From NCBI RefSeq assembly GCF_019218285.1, contig NZ_JAHUZG010000002.1:1240001-1304000 (forward strand): a stretch of DNA of 64,000 nucleotides, written 5' to 3'. How positions within the stretch are numbered: position 1 is the first letter of the stretch; each line of letters begins with the position of its first letter. Positions 26,653 through 35,801 of this stretch are shown one piece after another. The DNA comes from Antarctobacter sediminis. GTDB lineage: Bacteria > Pseudomonadota > Alphaproteobacteria > Rhodobacterales > Rhodobacteraceae. The notes under the pieces were generated by a model. It worked only from the letters and a program-made list of their open reading frames with translations, made no database searches and was not told the origin of the DNA. The position numbers and the translations under genes are program-made.

Positions 26653-28799
26653 CGCCAGAACCTTCCCCAAGAATTGACAGCGTCCGGTTTGTGGTAATCG
26701 CGGACTTGTTCGTAAAGGCGACCGTTGACCTTGAGCCGTGCGCCGCCGTCACGCGACAGAGACTGGATCACGATGTCGTTCCGGCGCCGGGACGGTTGGC
26801 CAAAGAAGCTGGCTAGCGGCATGGTGAACCGGATGCCCTTGTCGAACGATCCCTCGCCAAAGTCCTCGAAAGAGGTGTCGGTCACGGTGGCATATGCGCC
26901 GATGCGCCAGCCGTTTGCGAATTCGCGGTCCAGAGCAATGGTCGCGCCATAGTCGCCGGCAAGGTAGCGGCCCACATCCAGTTGGCCGTGGAACCCGTTG
27001 CCAAAGGCATAATAGGCCGAGACATGGCCATTCACATTCGGGATTTCGCGCTTGACGCCGCTGACCGGGTCGGTCGTCGTCATGGACTGGAGCCCGAAAA
27101 GCTGGTCGAAATCACGGCGCTGGACATAGTTCAGTTCCGCACCCAGCGCCAATCTGCTGGTCACCGGTTTCCAAAGCAGTTCTGTCGAGACGCCGGCGTA
27201 CATGGATTCCAGATAGCCGACCGTTACGCGCGAATAGACGTCTTTGGCCGGACGGCCATAATGCGCCAGTTGCAGGTATTCGATCGCGGGGTCACCCTCG
27301 GCCGAATACCGGGCATGGTCGGTGCGCACGCGCGGCAGGTTCGACTTGTCGAGGCGTTTGACCTTGTCGAGGTTGCCGTTGAGCTTTTTCGTGACCGACC
27401 CGCTGAGGATCAGGTTCGGAGTGATCTCGAATTCGCCCGAGGCACGCAAACCGGCGTCGAACCGGACAGGGTTGTCCGGGTCAAAGACCGAGAACTGGAC
27501 GTAAGGCGCGATGGACCAGTTGAACTTCGGGTAGATGCCTTGATCCGGCGCGGGAGCTTTGCCGCGCGCGTCGTTGAACGCGGTGACAGCCAGCATTTCA
27601 TTTGCCGCGTCATGTTCCAGCCGTTCCAGATCCGAGCGGCGGAAGGTGACCGAGGCCATGGCCATGCCGTTGACGACGGGAACGATCTCGAAAACCTCGA
27701 CTGAGGCAGGCATGGAACGTGTCATGGCACGGGCGATACGGCCAAAAGCCTGGGACGGCGCACCATAGCGCGGGTTCAGCAGGCGGACCGTTGCCTTGTT
27801 GGCTTGCAGGTCGACGGCCTCGACAACCAGCCCTTCCTTGGCGGCCAGTTGCTTCAGCGATGCCTTGGCCGATGCGCCCGGGTTTGCCTCCATCGTCCAG
27901 CCAAGATCCGCAGCAGACCCCGGCGCGCGCGGGGCAACCGGCAGGCCGGAGGGTTCGTATCCGCCGGGCACGCCGATGGTTTTGGGGTTGGTCACAAAGG
28001 TGAACTGCGCGCCGATCTCGGTGCCAAGCACATGATAGACCGACATGTGGCCACCGTTTTTGAAACGGTAGTCAAAGCCATAGTTCCATGGGCTCTTTTT
28101 CTTGACTGATCCGCGCGCGGATTCGCGGGTGTAGTCATCCGACGAATATTCCACCTTGAAGGTGAACCGGTCGTTCGGCGAATAGGCGATCCCGCCAAAG
28201 GCGGCGACATCGCCCCGGAAAAAGCGGTCGATTTCGGGCAGGCCACCCTGACCGGTGAAGTCGTCGTTTCGCGTTCCCATCGAGCCGAAGGGCTGGAAAG
28301 ACCCAAGCCTGCCCCAGCCGACACCGCCTGTCACCGTCAATCCGGGCGTCAGCGTCTTGCTCGCAACGAGGTATTCGCCGCTGTAGATGCCGGTGCCGAT
28401 GAAATCCTGAATCCCGACAACCACGGAGGGTCGGAAATCCGTTTCGGTCAAGAGCTGGTAGCGGAGGTCAAAGCTGCGGTCGAAAAGCGTTTCGGTACCG
28501 CCAGAGCTAAAGTTCTCGATCGCCGAATAGCGAAAGCTGCCGGACAGACGCGGCAGGATCTGGAAATACAGCGTGCTGCGCGACGTGCCGCCCATGTGCG
28601 AGAACGTACCCGCCAGCGTTGCATCCGCAGGTACCACGGCGCTGGGCATATCGATCAGGCCCGGCGAACCGTACATGTTGAAGGAATAGCGCTGTGTTGC
28701 GTCTTCACCCTGCGCGGAACTGACCAAGGCGGTCAGAAAGGTGCCCGCCAGCGCCATGCGCCGTACGACGCCCGATTTTCCTTTTTGAAAACCCGGCAT
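26649..28799 (-). CDS. YjbH/GfcD family outer-membrane exopolysaccharide protein
   Basis: The product of about 716 residues has a signal peptide (ending near SSAQGE) and two halves typical of YjbH. The N-terminal half has NMYGSPGLIDMPSA and many alternating beta-strand segments ending in aromatic residues. The C-terminal half continues the barrel-like pattern (WSIAPYVQFSVFDPDNPVRF, YLAGDYGATIALDREFANGW). YjbH proteins are predicted outer-membrane beta-barrels for polysaccharide export. ATG at 28799 has a GAGG site 8 bases upstream; a GTG three codons earlier is less likely. It is coupled to the YjbF gene. Confidence 0.87.
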   Translation of the reverse strand: MPGFQKGKSGVVRRMALAGTFLTALVSSAQGEDATQRYSFNMYGSPGLIDMPSAVVPADATLAGTFSHMGGTSRSTLYFQILPRLSGSFRYSAIENFSSGGTETLFDRSFDLRYQLLTETDFRPSVVVGIQDFIGTGIYSGEYLVASKTLTPGLTVTGGVGWGRLGSFQPFGSMGTRNDDFTGQGGLPEIDRFFRGDVAAFGGIAYSPNDRFTFKVEYSSDDYTRESARGSVKKKSPWNYGFDYRFKNGGHMSVYHVLGTEIGAQFTFVTNPKTIGVPGGYEPSGLPVAPRAPGSAADLGWTMEANPGASAKASLKQLAAKEGLVVEAVDLQANKATVRLLNPRYGAPSQAFGRIARAMTRSMPASVEVFEIVPVVNGMAMASVTFRRSDLERLEHDAANEMLAVTAFNDARGKAPAPDQGIYPKFNWSIAPYVQFSVFDPDNPVRFDAGLRASGEFEITPNLILSGSVTKKLNGNLDKVKRLDKSNLPRVRTDHARYSAEGDPAIEYLQLAHYGRPAKDVYSRVTVGYLESMYAGVSTELLWKPVTSRLALGAELNYVQRRDFDQLFGLQSMTTTDPVSGVKREIPNVNGHVSAYYAFGNGFHGQLDVGRYLAGDYGATIALDREFANGWRIGAYATVTDTSFEDFGEGSFDKGIRFTMPLASFFGQPSRRRNDIVIQSLSRDGGARLKVNGRLYEQVRDYHKPDAVNSWGRFWR

Positions 28800-29028
28800 A
28801 TCCCCCACCTCGTTGCCAACACTGTTTCCTTGCTCTTGCTAATGCCTTCGGCGGGCTGTGTCTATTCGGTGACGTAGGGGATGGTCGCATTGTGTGAAAA
28901 TCGGCACGCCTTTGCCAAGTTATCCACAAGATGTGCTCTGAGGATGGCTTTAACGATACATTTTGAAACGTTAATCGCGTGGTAACAGGGCAAGCCCTAC
29001 ACCTGTCTCAGGTGAGAGAAAGGTGGGA
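28800..29028. promoter_or_regulatory. Divergent control region between yjbH-like gene and motB
   Basis: About 230 bases without a gene. The region holds a perfect DnaA box TTATCCACA (28920-28928) and a CtrA-like box TTAA-N7-GTAA (28971-28985), the latter 44 bases before the motB start. I saw no other clear structure and no tRNA. Confidence 0.45.
28971..28985. promoter_or_regulatory. CtrA-like box upstream of motB
   Basis: TTAATCGCGTGGTAA fits TTAA-N7-TTAA with one mismatch. CtrA commonly controls flagellar genes in alphaproteobacteria. Support is positional and from similar boxes at other flagellar promoters in the window. Confidence 0.4.
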
Positions 29029-29868
29029 ATGATGAGTGGCGACAGCAATGTTGCGCCAGTCATCATCAAACGGAAAAAGGTCGTTGCGGGTGACGGGCAT
29101 CATGGTGGTGCCTGGAAGGTGGCGTATGCCGACTTCGTGACCGCGATGATGGCCTTTTTCATGTTGATGTGGCTGTTGAACGCAACGACGGAAAAGCAAC
29201 GCAAGGGGATTGCGGATTACTTTAGCCCGACGATCGCGATGGCGCGTGTTTCGGGCGGCGGCAGCGGGGCCTTGGGCGGAGATTCCATCTTTGCCGAGAA
29301 CACCCTGCCGCGTGTGGGCACCGGTGCGACAAGCCTGAGACCGCAGGCGGAACGCAGCAAGGACGATGCATTTCCGTCCAGGGATCCGCAGGCCGATGGC
29401 CCGGAAACCGAAGAGTTCAAACAGGTCGAAGAGCTGCTCATGGGGCGCGGTGGCGAAAGCATGGTCGCCGACGAACTGCTTGAGCATATCGTGACCGAGG
29501 TGACCGACGAGGGGCTGGTGATCGAATTCTTCGAAACGCCAAGAGCGCGGCTGTTTGACGATGAGGCCCGCCCGACAGCATTGCTTGAGGATCTGGCGCT
29601 GATCCTTGCGCGGGCGTCGGATGTTGTGAAGAACCCCGTGGCGATCGAAGCACATACGACAAGCTATCCTGTTGTTCTGGCCAAGAACCCGGCTTGGGAC
29701 ATTTCGCGCGACCGGGCCGAGGTGTTCCGTGAGCTGGTCATCGCACGCGGGCTGGAATCGCAGCGGGTGCGCCGCGTGACTGCCTATGCCGACCGCGAAC
29801 CCAAGACGGAGAACCGTCTGGACCCAAGGAACAGCCGTATCGAGGTTGTGTTCCTGCGCGGCGATTGA
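29029..29868 (+). CDS. motB: Flagellar motor stator protein MotB
   Basis: Anchors the proton-conducting stator to peptidoglycan. The product of about 279 residues has a short cytoplasmic tail and one membrane helix with the proton-binding aspartate in YADFVTAMMAFFMLMWLLN. The periplasmic OmpA-like domain ends with DISRDRAEVFRELVIARGLE and DPRNSRIEVVFLR. The start is ATG at 29029 or 29032, after AAAGGTGG. It is separated from motA by flgE, flgK, flgL and flgI, unlike the usual motAB pair. Confidence 0.93.
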   Translation: MMSGDSNVAPVIIKRKKVVAGDGHHGGAWKVAYADFVTAMMAFFMLMWLLNATTEKQRKGIADYFSPTIAMARVSGGGSGALGGDSIFAENTLPRVGTGATSLRPQAERSKDDAFPSRDPQADGPETEEFKQVEELLMGRGGESMVADELLEHIVTEVTDEGLVIEFFETPRARLFDDEARPTALLEDLALILARASDVVKNPVAIEAHTTSYPVVLAKNPAWDISRDRAEVFRELVIARGLESQRVRRVTAYADREPKTENRLDPRNSRIEVVFLRGD

Positions 29869-29893
29869 TGCAGTTTTCGTGGCATTTTACATG

Positions 29894-29908
29894 TTAGGCC
29901 CGCGTTAA
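29894..29908. promoter_or_regulatory. CtrA-like box upstream of flgE
   Basis: TTAGGCCCGCGTTAA fits TTAA-N7-TTAA with one mismatch, 54 bases before the flgE ATG. Confidence 0.45.
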
Positions 29909-29962
29909 GCCCGCAGCCTTATCTGTTGTCTGGACATTCAGAGACAGCAGAAAGGCTAGTCC

Positions 29963-31267
29963 ATGACGATCTCCTCTTCCCTCAATGCGGGTGTTGCGGG
30001 TCTTGCAGCCAATGCGACGCGGCTGGGCACCATTTCGGACAATATCGCGAACTCTGCCACCAAGGGGTACAAGCGGGTCGAGACGGATTTCTCGTCCATG
30101 GTGATTGCCGGGAATGGTTCAGGATATACCGCGGGCGGTGTGCGGACCACCACGACCCGGCTGATCGATGAAAGTGGTGCCCTTGTCGGGACCAGCAATG
30201 CCACGGATATCGCGGTGCGCGGGAACGGGTTTATCCCGGTCGCCGAGGCCACGGAATTTGCTGCAACCGGCGATCCGCAGATGTTCCTGACCACAACCGG
30301 ATCCTTCCGCGTGGATGCAGATGGCTATCTGCGGACGGAATCGGGCCTGCTCTTGATGGGGTGGCCGGCCAATTCCGACGGGACGCTGCCCTCTTATGCG
30401 CGTGACACCGCAGACAGTCTGGAACCGGTGCGAATCAACCGCAACCAGGTCACGTCAGAGCCGACCACGGCGATCACGCTGGGGGCGAACCTTGCGGCGT
30501 CGGCCACTGACTTCGACGCGGACGGCATCCCCGAGGTTCTGCCGATTGAATACATCGACAATCTTGGCCGCTCGGAAACGCTGACAGTCACTTTTACCCC
30601 CACCGTTCCGGCGACCGGATCGTCCAACGAGTGGACCATGACGATCGTCGATTCCGCCAGTGACGCGGCCAGCAACCCGGTTGGCGAATACACAGTGACC
30701 TTCAATACCGGTGCGACCGATGGCGGGACTCTTGCCTCGGTGACCACCACCACGGGCGGCACCTATAATGCCACGGATGGCACCATCATCGTGAACACCA
30801 ACGGCGGTCCGATCGAGATCACGATTGGCGAACCCGGCACCAGCGAAGGGCTGACTCAGGTCGGCGACAGCTTTAAGGCGCTGAACATTTCCAAGGATGG
30901 CTCTGCGGCTGGGTCCATGACCACGGTTGAAATCGACGAAAACGGTTTTGTTCACGCGCTATTCGATACCGGCGCCTCGCGGGTGATCTTTCAGGTGCCA
31001 CTGGTAGACGTGCCAAACCCGAACGGCCTGATCTCGATGGACAAGCAGATCTACATGCCTTCGCCGGAAAGCGGCAGCTTCTTCCTTTGGGATGCCGGTG
31101 ATGGCCCGGTCGGGGATGTCGTTCCCTTTGCCCTTGAGGAAAGCGCGACCGACGTGGCCAACGAACTGACCGCAATGATCCAGACGCAGCGAGCCTATTC
31201 GTCGAACGCCAAGGTCATCCAGACCGTCGACGAGATGCTGCAGGAAACCACCAACATCAAGCGCTGA
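29963..31267 (+). CDS. flgE: Flagellar hook protein FlgE
   Basis: Forms the hook filament. The 434-residue product has the N-terminal rod/hook motif NAGVAGLAANATRLGTISDNIANSATKGYKR, the D1 block (SGALVGTSNATDIAVRGNGF), a glycine- and threonine-rich variable centre and the C-terminal helix NELTAMIQTQRAYSSNAKVIQTVDEMLQETTNI. Length is typical. It heads flgE-flgK-flgL-flgI and has its own upstream region with a CtrA-like box. Confidence 0.95.
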   Translation: MTISSSLNAGVAGLAANATRLGTISDNIANSATKGYKRVETDFSSMVIAGNGSGYTAGGVRTTTTRLIDESGALVGTSNATDIAVRGNGFIPVAEATEFAATGDPQMFLTTTGSFRVDADGYLRTESGLLLMGWPANSDGTLPSYARDTADSLEPVRINRNQVTSEPTTAITLGANLAASATDFDADGIPEVLPIEYIDNLGRSETLTVTFTPTVPATGSSNEWTMTIVDSASDAASNPVGEYTVTFNTGATDGGTLASVTTTTGGTYNATDGTIIVNTNGGPIEITIGEPGTSEGLTQVGDSFKALNISKDGSAAGSMTTVEIDENGFVHALFDTGASRVIFQVPLVDVPNPNGLISMDKQIYMPSPESGSFFLWDAGDGPVGDVVPFALEESATDVANELTAMIQTQRAYSSNAKVIQTVDEMLQETTNIKR

Positions 31268-31302
31268 CGGTCGCTCCGCCAGCCAATTCAGGGGGTCGCT
31301 AG

Positions 31303-32745
31303 ATGTCTCTTTCCGGCGCGCTTTACAATGCCTTCAGCGGGCTCAAGGCCAATACACTGGCTGCGGGTCTGGTTTCGACAAACGTGGCCAATGCCACGAC
31401 CGAAGGATATGGTCGGCGGACTCTGGGACTGACTCCCGGGGCCGTTGGTACAACCGGTGGCGTGCGCGTCACCGGTACGATCCGGCATTCCGATCCGGTC
31501 CTGACCGGCGACCGGATGATGTCGGACGCCGGTCTGGCCAATGCCACGGTCGGTTTCAACTTTGCCAGCAGGATCGAGGATCTGGTTGGCGAATCCGGGA
31601 CCCCTGGATCGTTGATGGACCGCATCAACTCTTTCGAGAATGCACTGCTGACAGCAGCTTCCAACCCGGCGTCGACCCAGCGGCTTGAACTTGTCTCGGA
31701 TACGGCGGATTCGCTGGCCCGGGCATTGAATGTCCTGTCGGACGAAGTTCAGGCGGCCCGACAGAACGCCGACAACAGCATCGCCGCCCAGGTCGATACA
31801 CTGAACAGTGCAATGGCCCGCCTGGACACGCTGAACGACAATATCATTCGGGCCGGTTCAACCGGCGCGGATCCAACCAGTTTTTATGACGAACGCCAGC
31901 GTGTTCTCGACAGCATTGCCGAAATCGTGCCGTTGCGCGTCGTCGAACGCGAAAAAGGTGACATTGCCGTATTCACGACCGGCGGCGCCGTGCTGCTTGA
32001 TGGCCGGCCATTCGAAGTCGGGTTCGAACAGAACCATGCCATCACGCCGGGCATGACGCTGGCTGCGGGCGATCTGTCCGGGCTGACGCTGAATGGCACG
32101 CCGGTCAATGCGGCCCGCATGTTCGCTGGCGGCAGCCTTGCCGCCCAGTTTGAGATCCGAGATGTGTCTGCGGTCGAAAGGCAGGGCCAACTGGACGGCA
32201 TCGCGCGCGATTTGATCGAACGGTTGGGACCCGGAGGTCCCGACACGACGCTGGCGGCAACCGATCCGGGGCTCTTTACCGATGGCGGATCGGCATTGAT
32301 CGCCGCCAACGAAACTGGACTGGCCGGACGCATCGAAATCAACACTCTTGTCGCGCCGGGCAGCGGTGGGGCATGGCGGTTGCGCGACGGTCTGGGTGCA
32401 GCCACTCAGGGAGAGGTCGGTGACGCCCGGTTGCTGCAAGGCATTTCCACGGCCCTCAGCACCTCCAGCGTGCCGGGGTCCGGCGGGTTGACGGCGATCG
32501 CCCGCAGCTTTGCCGATCATATTTCCGAATTCGCCTCGACCGCCGTGGGCGAACGGGTGCGCGCGGAAAACGACCAGACATTCGTATCGATCCAGAACAC
32601 CGCGTTGAAAGAACTGGAACTGTCAAAAGGCGTCGACACCGATCAGGAACTGCAACGCCTGATGCAGATCGAACAACACTACACCGCCAACGCCAAGGTC
32701 ATGTCGACAGTCGATGACCTGCTTGAGCGGTTGATGTCCATTTAA
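31303..32745 (+). CDS. flgK: Flagellar hook-associated protein 1 FlgK
   Basis: Joins hook to filament. The 480-residue product has the N-terminal helix SGALYNAFSGLKANTLAAGLVSTNVANATTEGYGRRT, and the C-terminal helix KELELSKGVDTDQELQRLMQIEQHYTANAKVMSTVDDLLERLM. A variable middle carries the block FYDERQRVLDSIAEIVPLRV. It lies 35 bases after flgE and 12 bases before flgL. Confidence 0.93.
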   Translation: MSLSGALYNAFSGLKANTLAAGLVSTNVANATTEGYGRRTLGLTPGAVGTTGGVRVTGTIRHSDPVLTGDRMMSDAGLANATVGFNFASRIEDLVGESGTPGSLMDRINSFENALLTAASNPASTQRLELVSDTADSLARALNVLSDEVQAARQNADNSIAAQVDTLNSAMARLDTLNDNIIRAGSTGADPTSFYDERQRVLDSIAEIVPLRVVEREKGDIAVFTTGGAVLLDGRPFEVGFEQNHAITPGMTLAAGDLSGLTLNGTPVNAARMFAGGSLAAQFEIRDVSAVERQGQLDGIARDLIERLGPGGPDTTLAATDPGLFTDGGSALIAANETGLAGRIEINTLVAPGSGGAWRLRDGLGAATQGEVGDARLLQGISTALSTSSVPGSGGLTAIARSFADHISEFASTAVGERVRAENDQTFVSIQNTALKELELSKGVDTDQELQRLMQIEQHYTANAKVMSTVDDLLERLMSI

Positions 32746-32757
32746 GGAGAACCTGAC

Positions 32758-33756
32758 ATGGAAGTCATCGGGGATATGGCGCGGGCGCTGGTCCTGCGCG
32801 CCAACCAGGTACGCCTGCGAGAGGAAATGGACCAACTGGCGGTCGAGGTCGCCACCGGTTTCGTCAAGGATCCGGGGCAGCATCTGCATGGAGATCTGAC
32901 CGGGCTTCAGTCCATCGACCGTTCACTGGCGCGCCTGGACACCTATCGCGTGAACACGACAGAGGCGACCTTTCTCTCGGGGTCGATGCAGACTGCTCTC
33001 GACGAGATCCAAGGACGAAGCGAGACGCTGTCGCAAACGTTGATCGCCGCGGAGCTGACGCCGAATTCGGCCTTGCTGAACACCATGTCGGACGATGCGG
33101 AAAATGCATTGGCACAGGTGTTGAACGGGTTGAACCGGTCAGTGGCTGGCCGGTTCCTTTTTTCCGGCACCGCGACAGACCGAGAAGCCGTGCAGGGCGT
33201 CAATGATGTGCTGAACGATGCGCGCGCTGCGCTTGTCGGTCAGACAACAATGTCAGGGATCGAAGCGGTTCTGGATACGTTCTTTGGCGCGGGCGGGACT
33301 TATGAGACGACCACCTATCAGGGCTCGAATACCGGGCTCGCGCCGTTGAAGCTCAGCGAAACTGAAACGGCCAACCTTGATATCCGGGCCACCGATCCTG
33401 TGTTCCGCGAGGTGCTTAAACCCATGGTTATGGCGGCGCTGGCAACCGATGGCACGCTGGCTTTGTCCCAGGACGTTCAGATCGAAATGCTGACGACGGC
33501 GGGTGAGGATCTGCTGGCCGCGCAGCAGGATGTTGTCGAATTGCGCGCCGGTCTGGGCGCGCTTGAGGCGCGGGTCGAAGAGACAACGGCGCGCAACTCG
33601 GCCGAATACACGGCGACCAATATCGCCCGGCTCGATCTGGTCGGGACCGACCAGTATTACACCGCGTCCCGCTACGAAAACATCCGGACACAACTTGAGA
33701 GCCTTTACACCATTACCGCGCGGTCCCAGCGGTTGTCGCTTGCGGAGTACCTCTGA
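32758..33756 (+). CDS. flgL: Flagellar hook-associated protein FlgL
   Basis: Junction protein next to FlgK, related to flagellin. The 332-residue product has a flagellin-like N-terminus (about residues 1-130, with RSVAGRFLFSGTATDREAV) and a C-terminal helix (ARLDLVGTDQYYTASRYENIRTQLESLYTITARSQRLSLAEYL). It follows flgK by 12 bases after an AAGGAGAA ribosome binding site, and its stop overlaps the flgI start by one base. Confidence 0.88.
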   Translation: MEVIGDMARALVLRANQVRLREEMDQLAVEVATGFVKDPGQHLHGDLTGLQSIDRSLARLDTYRVNTTEATFLSGSMQTALDEIQGRSETLSQTLIAAELTPNSALLNTMSDDAENALAQVLNGLNRSVAGRFLFSGTATDREAVQGVNDVLNDARAALVGQTTMSGIEAVLDTFFGAGGTYETTTYQGSNTGLAPLKLSETETANLDIRATDPVFREVLKPMVMAALATDGTLALSQDVQIEMLTTAGEDLLAAQQDVVELRAGLGALEARVEETTARNSAEYTATNIARLDLVGTDQYYTASRYENIRTQLESLYTITARSQRLSLAEYL

Positions 33757-34862
33757 TGATCATGCGAATTCTTGTTGCTTTCAGCCTGATCCTGTCGCTG
33801 TCCTTGCCGGCGGGTGCGCAATCCGTCCGGATCAAGGACCTCGTCGAGGTTGATGGAGTGCGATCCAACGACCTTGTCGGCTATGGTCTTGTCGTCGGTC
33901 TGAACGGGACGGGCGACGGCTTGCGCAACTCGCCCTTTACCGAAGAGATCATGTCCAACATCCTGGAGCGGTTGGGCGTGAACGTGACAGGTGAACAGTT
34001 CCGGCCCCGCAATGTCGCGGCGGTTCTTGTTACCGGCAAGCTGCCTCCGTTTGCCCGGATCGGTAGCCAGATCGACATCACCGTTTCCGCGATCGGCGAT
34101 GCCAAGAGCCTGCTGGGTGGCACCCTGATCATGACGCCGCTGAATGCTGCCGACGGTCAGATTTACGCCGTAGCCCAAGGGACGATCATCGCCGGAGGGG
34201 TCGAAGCGGAAGGCGAAGCCGCCCGCGTTGTTCAAGGCGTACCTACCGCAGGGGTCATCCCGTCGGGTGCCCGGGTCGAACGCGAGGTTCCCTTTGATTT
34301 TACCCAGCTTTCAACATTGCGCCTTGCGCTGCGTGAACCGGATTTCACAACCGCCGCGCGGATCGAGGATGCAATCAACCGAACCATCGGGCGCAGCGCG
34401 GCCACCATGCTGGATGCGGGTACTGTTCAGGTTGATCTGCAACGCACCGGTGCGCGATCGCCTGCACGGGCGGTTGTGGCGATCGAAAACCTGCCCGTGG
34501 AACCACAGCGCCGCGCGCGGGTCGTCGTGGACCAGAGGTCGGGAACCATTGTCATGGGCGCGGATGTCCGCATCTCGCGGGTCGCGGTTTCGCAAGGCAA
34601 CCTGACGCTTCGCATCGAAGAAGCGCCGCTGGCCATCCAGCCCAACCCGTTCAGTGACGGCGACACGGTCATCGTACCGCGTACCGGCGCCTTGATCGAG
34701 GAAGAGCCGGGCATCGGACTGGCCGAGGTCCCGACAGGGACCAACCTGTCCGAAGTGATTGCGGGCCTGAACGCCCTTGGGGTTAGCCCGCGCGACATGA
34801 TCGACATCCTCAAAAGCATCAAGGCCGCGGGCGCGCTGCATGCGGATTTCGTGGTGATGTAA
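33756..34862 (+). CDS. flgI: Flagellar P-ring protein FlgI
   Basis: Periplasmic ring around the flagellar rod in the peptidoglycan layer. The 368-residue product has a signal peptide (MIMRILVAFSLILSLSLPAGAQS). The mature start SVRIKDLVEVDGVRSNDLVGYGLVVGLNGTGDG is typical, as are TPLNAADGQIYAVAQGTIIAGG, FSDGDTVIVPRTG and the C-terminal LNALGVSPRDMIDILKSIKAAGALHADFVVM. Start and flgL stop share one base (TGATG), so the two are coupled. Confidence 0.96.
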   Translation: MIMRILVAFSLILSLSLPAGAQSVRIKDLVEVDGVRSNDLVGYGLVVGLNGTGDGLRNSPFTEEIMSNILERLGVNVTGEQFRPRNVAAVLVTGKLPPFARIGSQIDITVSAIGDAKSLLGGTLIMTPLNAADGQIYAVAQGTIIAGGVEAEGEAARVVQGVPTAGVIPSGARVEREVPFDFTQLSTLRLALREPDFTTAARIEDAINRTIGRSAATMLDAGTVQVDLQRTGARSPARAVVAIENLPVEPQRRARVVVDQRSGTIVMGADVRISRVAVSQGNLTLRIEEAPLAIQPNPFSDGDTVIVPRTGALIEEEPGIGLAEVPTGTNLSEVIAGLNALGVSPRDMIDILKSIKAAGALHADFVVM

Positions 34863-34931
34863 CGCGGCCGATGAGGCTTTGTTAACGGCTGGCTGGCAGG
34901 TTGGCGTCAGAACTGGATCAGGAGAGCTAGA

Positions 34932-35801
34932 ATGCTCGGAATCATTGGTATCGTGGTCATTTTTGCCATGGTTTTCGGCGGCTACCTGGCTGCCGGCGGT
35001 AAATTGGGGATCATCATCAAGGCGCTGCCGTTTGAATTCATGATGATTGGCGGCGCGGCCACGGGCGCTTTTCTGATCAGCAATGACGGGGCAACGGTCA
35101 AACATACCCTCAAGGACATCGCGAAGGTCTTTAAGGGGGCCAAGTGGAAGCCAGACGACTATCGCGACCTGCTGTGCCTGTTGTTCGAACTGATCCGGCT
35201 CGCCCGTCAAAACCCGGTGGCCATCGAAGAACATGTGGAATCGCCGGAAGAGTCGAACATCTTCGGCAAGTACCCCAAGATCCTCGCGGATCGGTACGCC
35301 ATCGAACTGATCTGTGACACGATGCGATCTGTTTCCATGAACTACGATGACCCGCATCAGGTCGAAGAGGTTCTGGACAAACGATTGGAAGCGATGCAGC
35401 ACCACGCGCTGCATTCCAGCCATGCCTTGCAATCCATGGCAGATGCCTTGCCGGCGCTGGGGATCGTCGCCGCAGTTCTTGGGGTGATCAAGACGATGGC
35501 CTCGATCGATCAGCCGCCCGAAGTTCTGGGCAAACTGATTGGTGGGGCGCTGGTCGGGACCTTCCTTGGCGTTTTTCTTGCCTACGGGCTGGTCGGACCC
35601 TTCGCGGCAAAGGTAAAGACCGTCGCCGAGGAAGACCTGCATTTCTACCACCTGATCCGCGAAGTCCTGGTGGCCAACCTGCACAATCACGCGACAAATA
35701 TCTGCATCGAAGTCGGTCGACAGAACACGCCGGACCATTATCGGCCCAGCTTTGAAGACCTCGAAGACGCGTTGAAATCCGTCAAGCAGGAGGCAGCATG
35801 A
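34932..35801 (+). CDS. motA: Flagellar motor stator protein MotA
   Basis: Four-helix inner-membrane stator subunit that, with MotB, forms the proton channel. The 289-residue product has helices near residues 3-20, 30-50, about 170-195 and 205-230. The cytoplasmic loop contains CDTMRSVSMNYDDPHQVEEVLDKRLE, and the block LPALGIVAAVLGVIKTMA-SIDQPPEVLGKLIGGALVG carries the channel-lining prolines. Its stop overlaps by 4 bases the start of the 755-codon gene that follows, indicating translational coupling. Confidence 0.94.
   Translation: MLGIIGIVVIFAMVFGGYLAAGGKLGIIIKALPFEFMMIGGAATGAFLISNDGATVKHTLKDIAKVFKGAKWKPDDYRDLLCLLFELIRLARQNPVAIEEHVESPEESNIFGKYPKILADRYAIELICDTMRSVSMNYDDPHQVEEVLDKRLEAMQHHALHSSHALQSMADALPALGIVAAVLGVIKTMASIDQPPEVLGKLIGGALVGTFLGVFLAYGLVGPFAAKVKTVAEEDLHFYHLIREVLVANLHNHATNICIEVGRQNTPDHYRPSFEDLEDALKSVKQEAA

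Noticed and set aside
28910-28925. Sigma54-like GG...GC pair ahead of motB
   Set aside because: The spacing between the GG and GC elements is 9 bases, not the 10 required for a -24/-12 promoter.
34311-35738. 475-codon open frame antisense to flgI and motA
   Set aside because: Both plus-strand genes are strongly supported; the antisense product is His/Arg/Asp-rich without domains.
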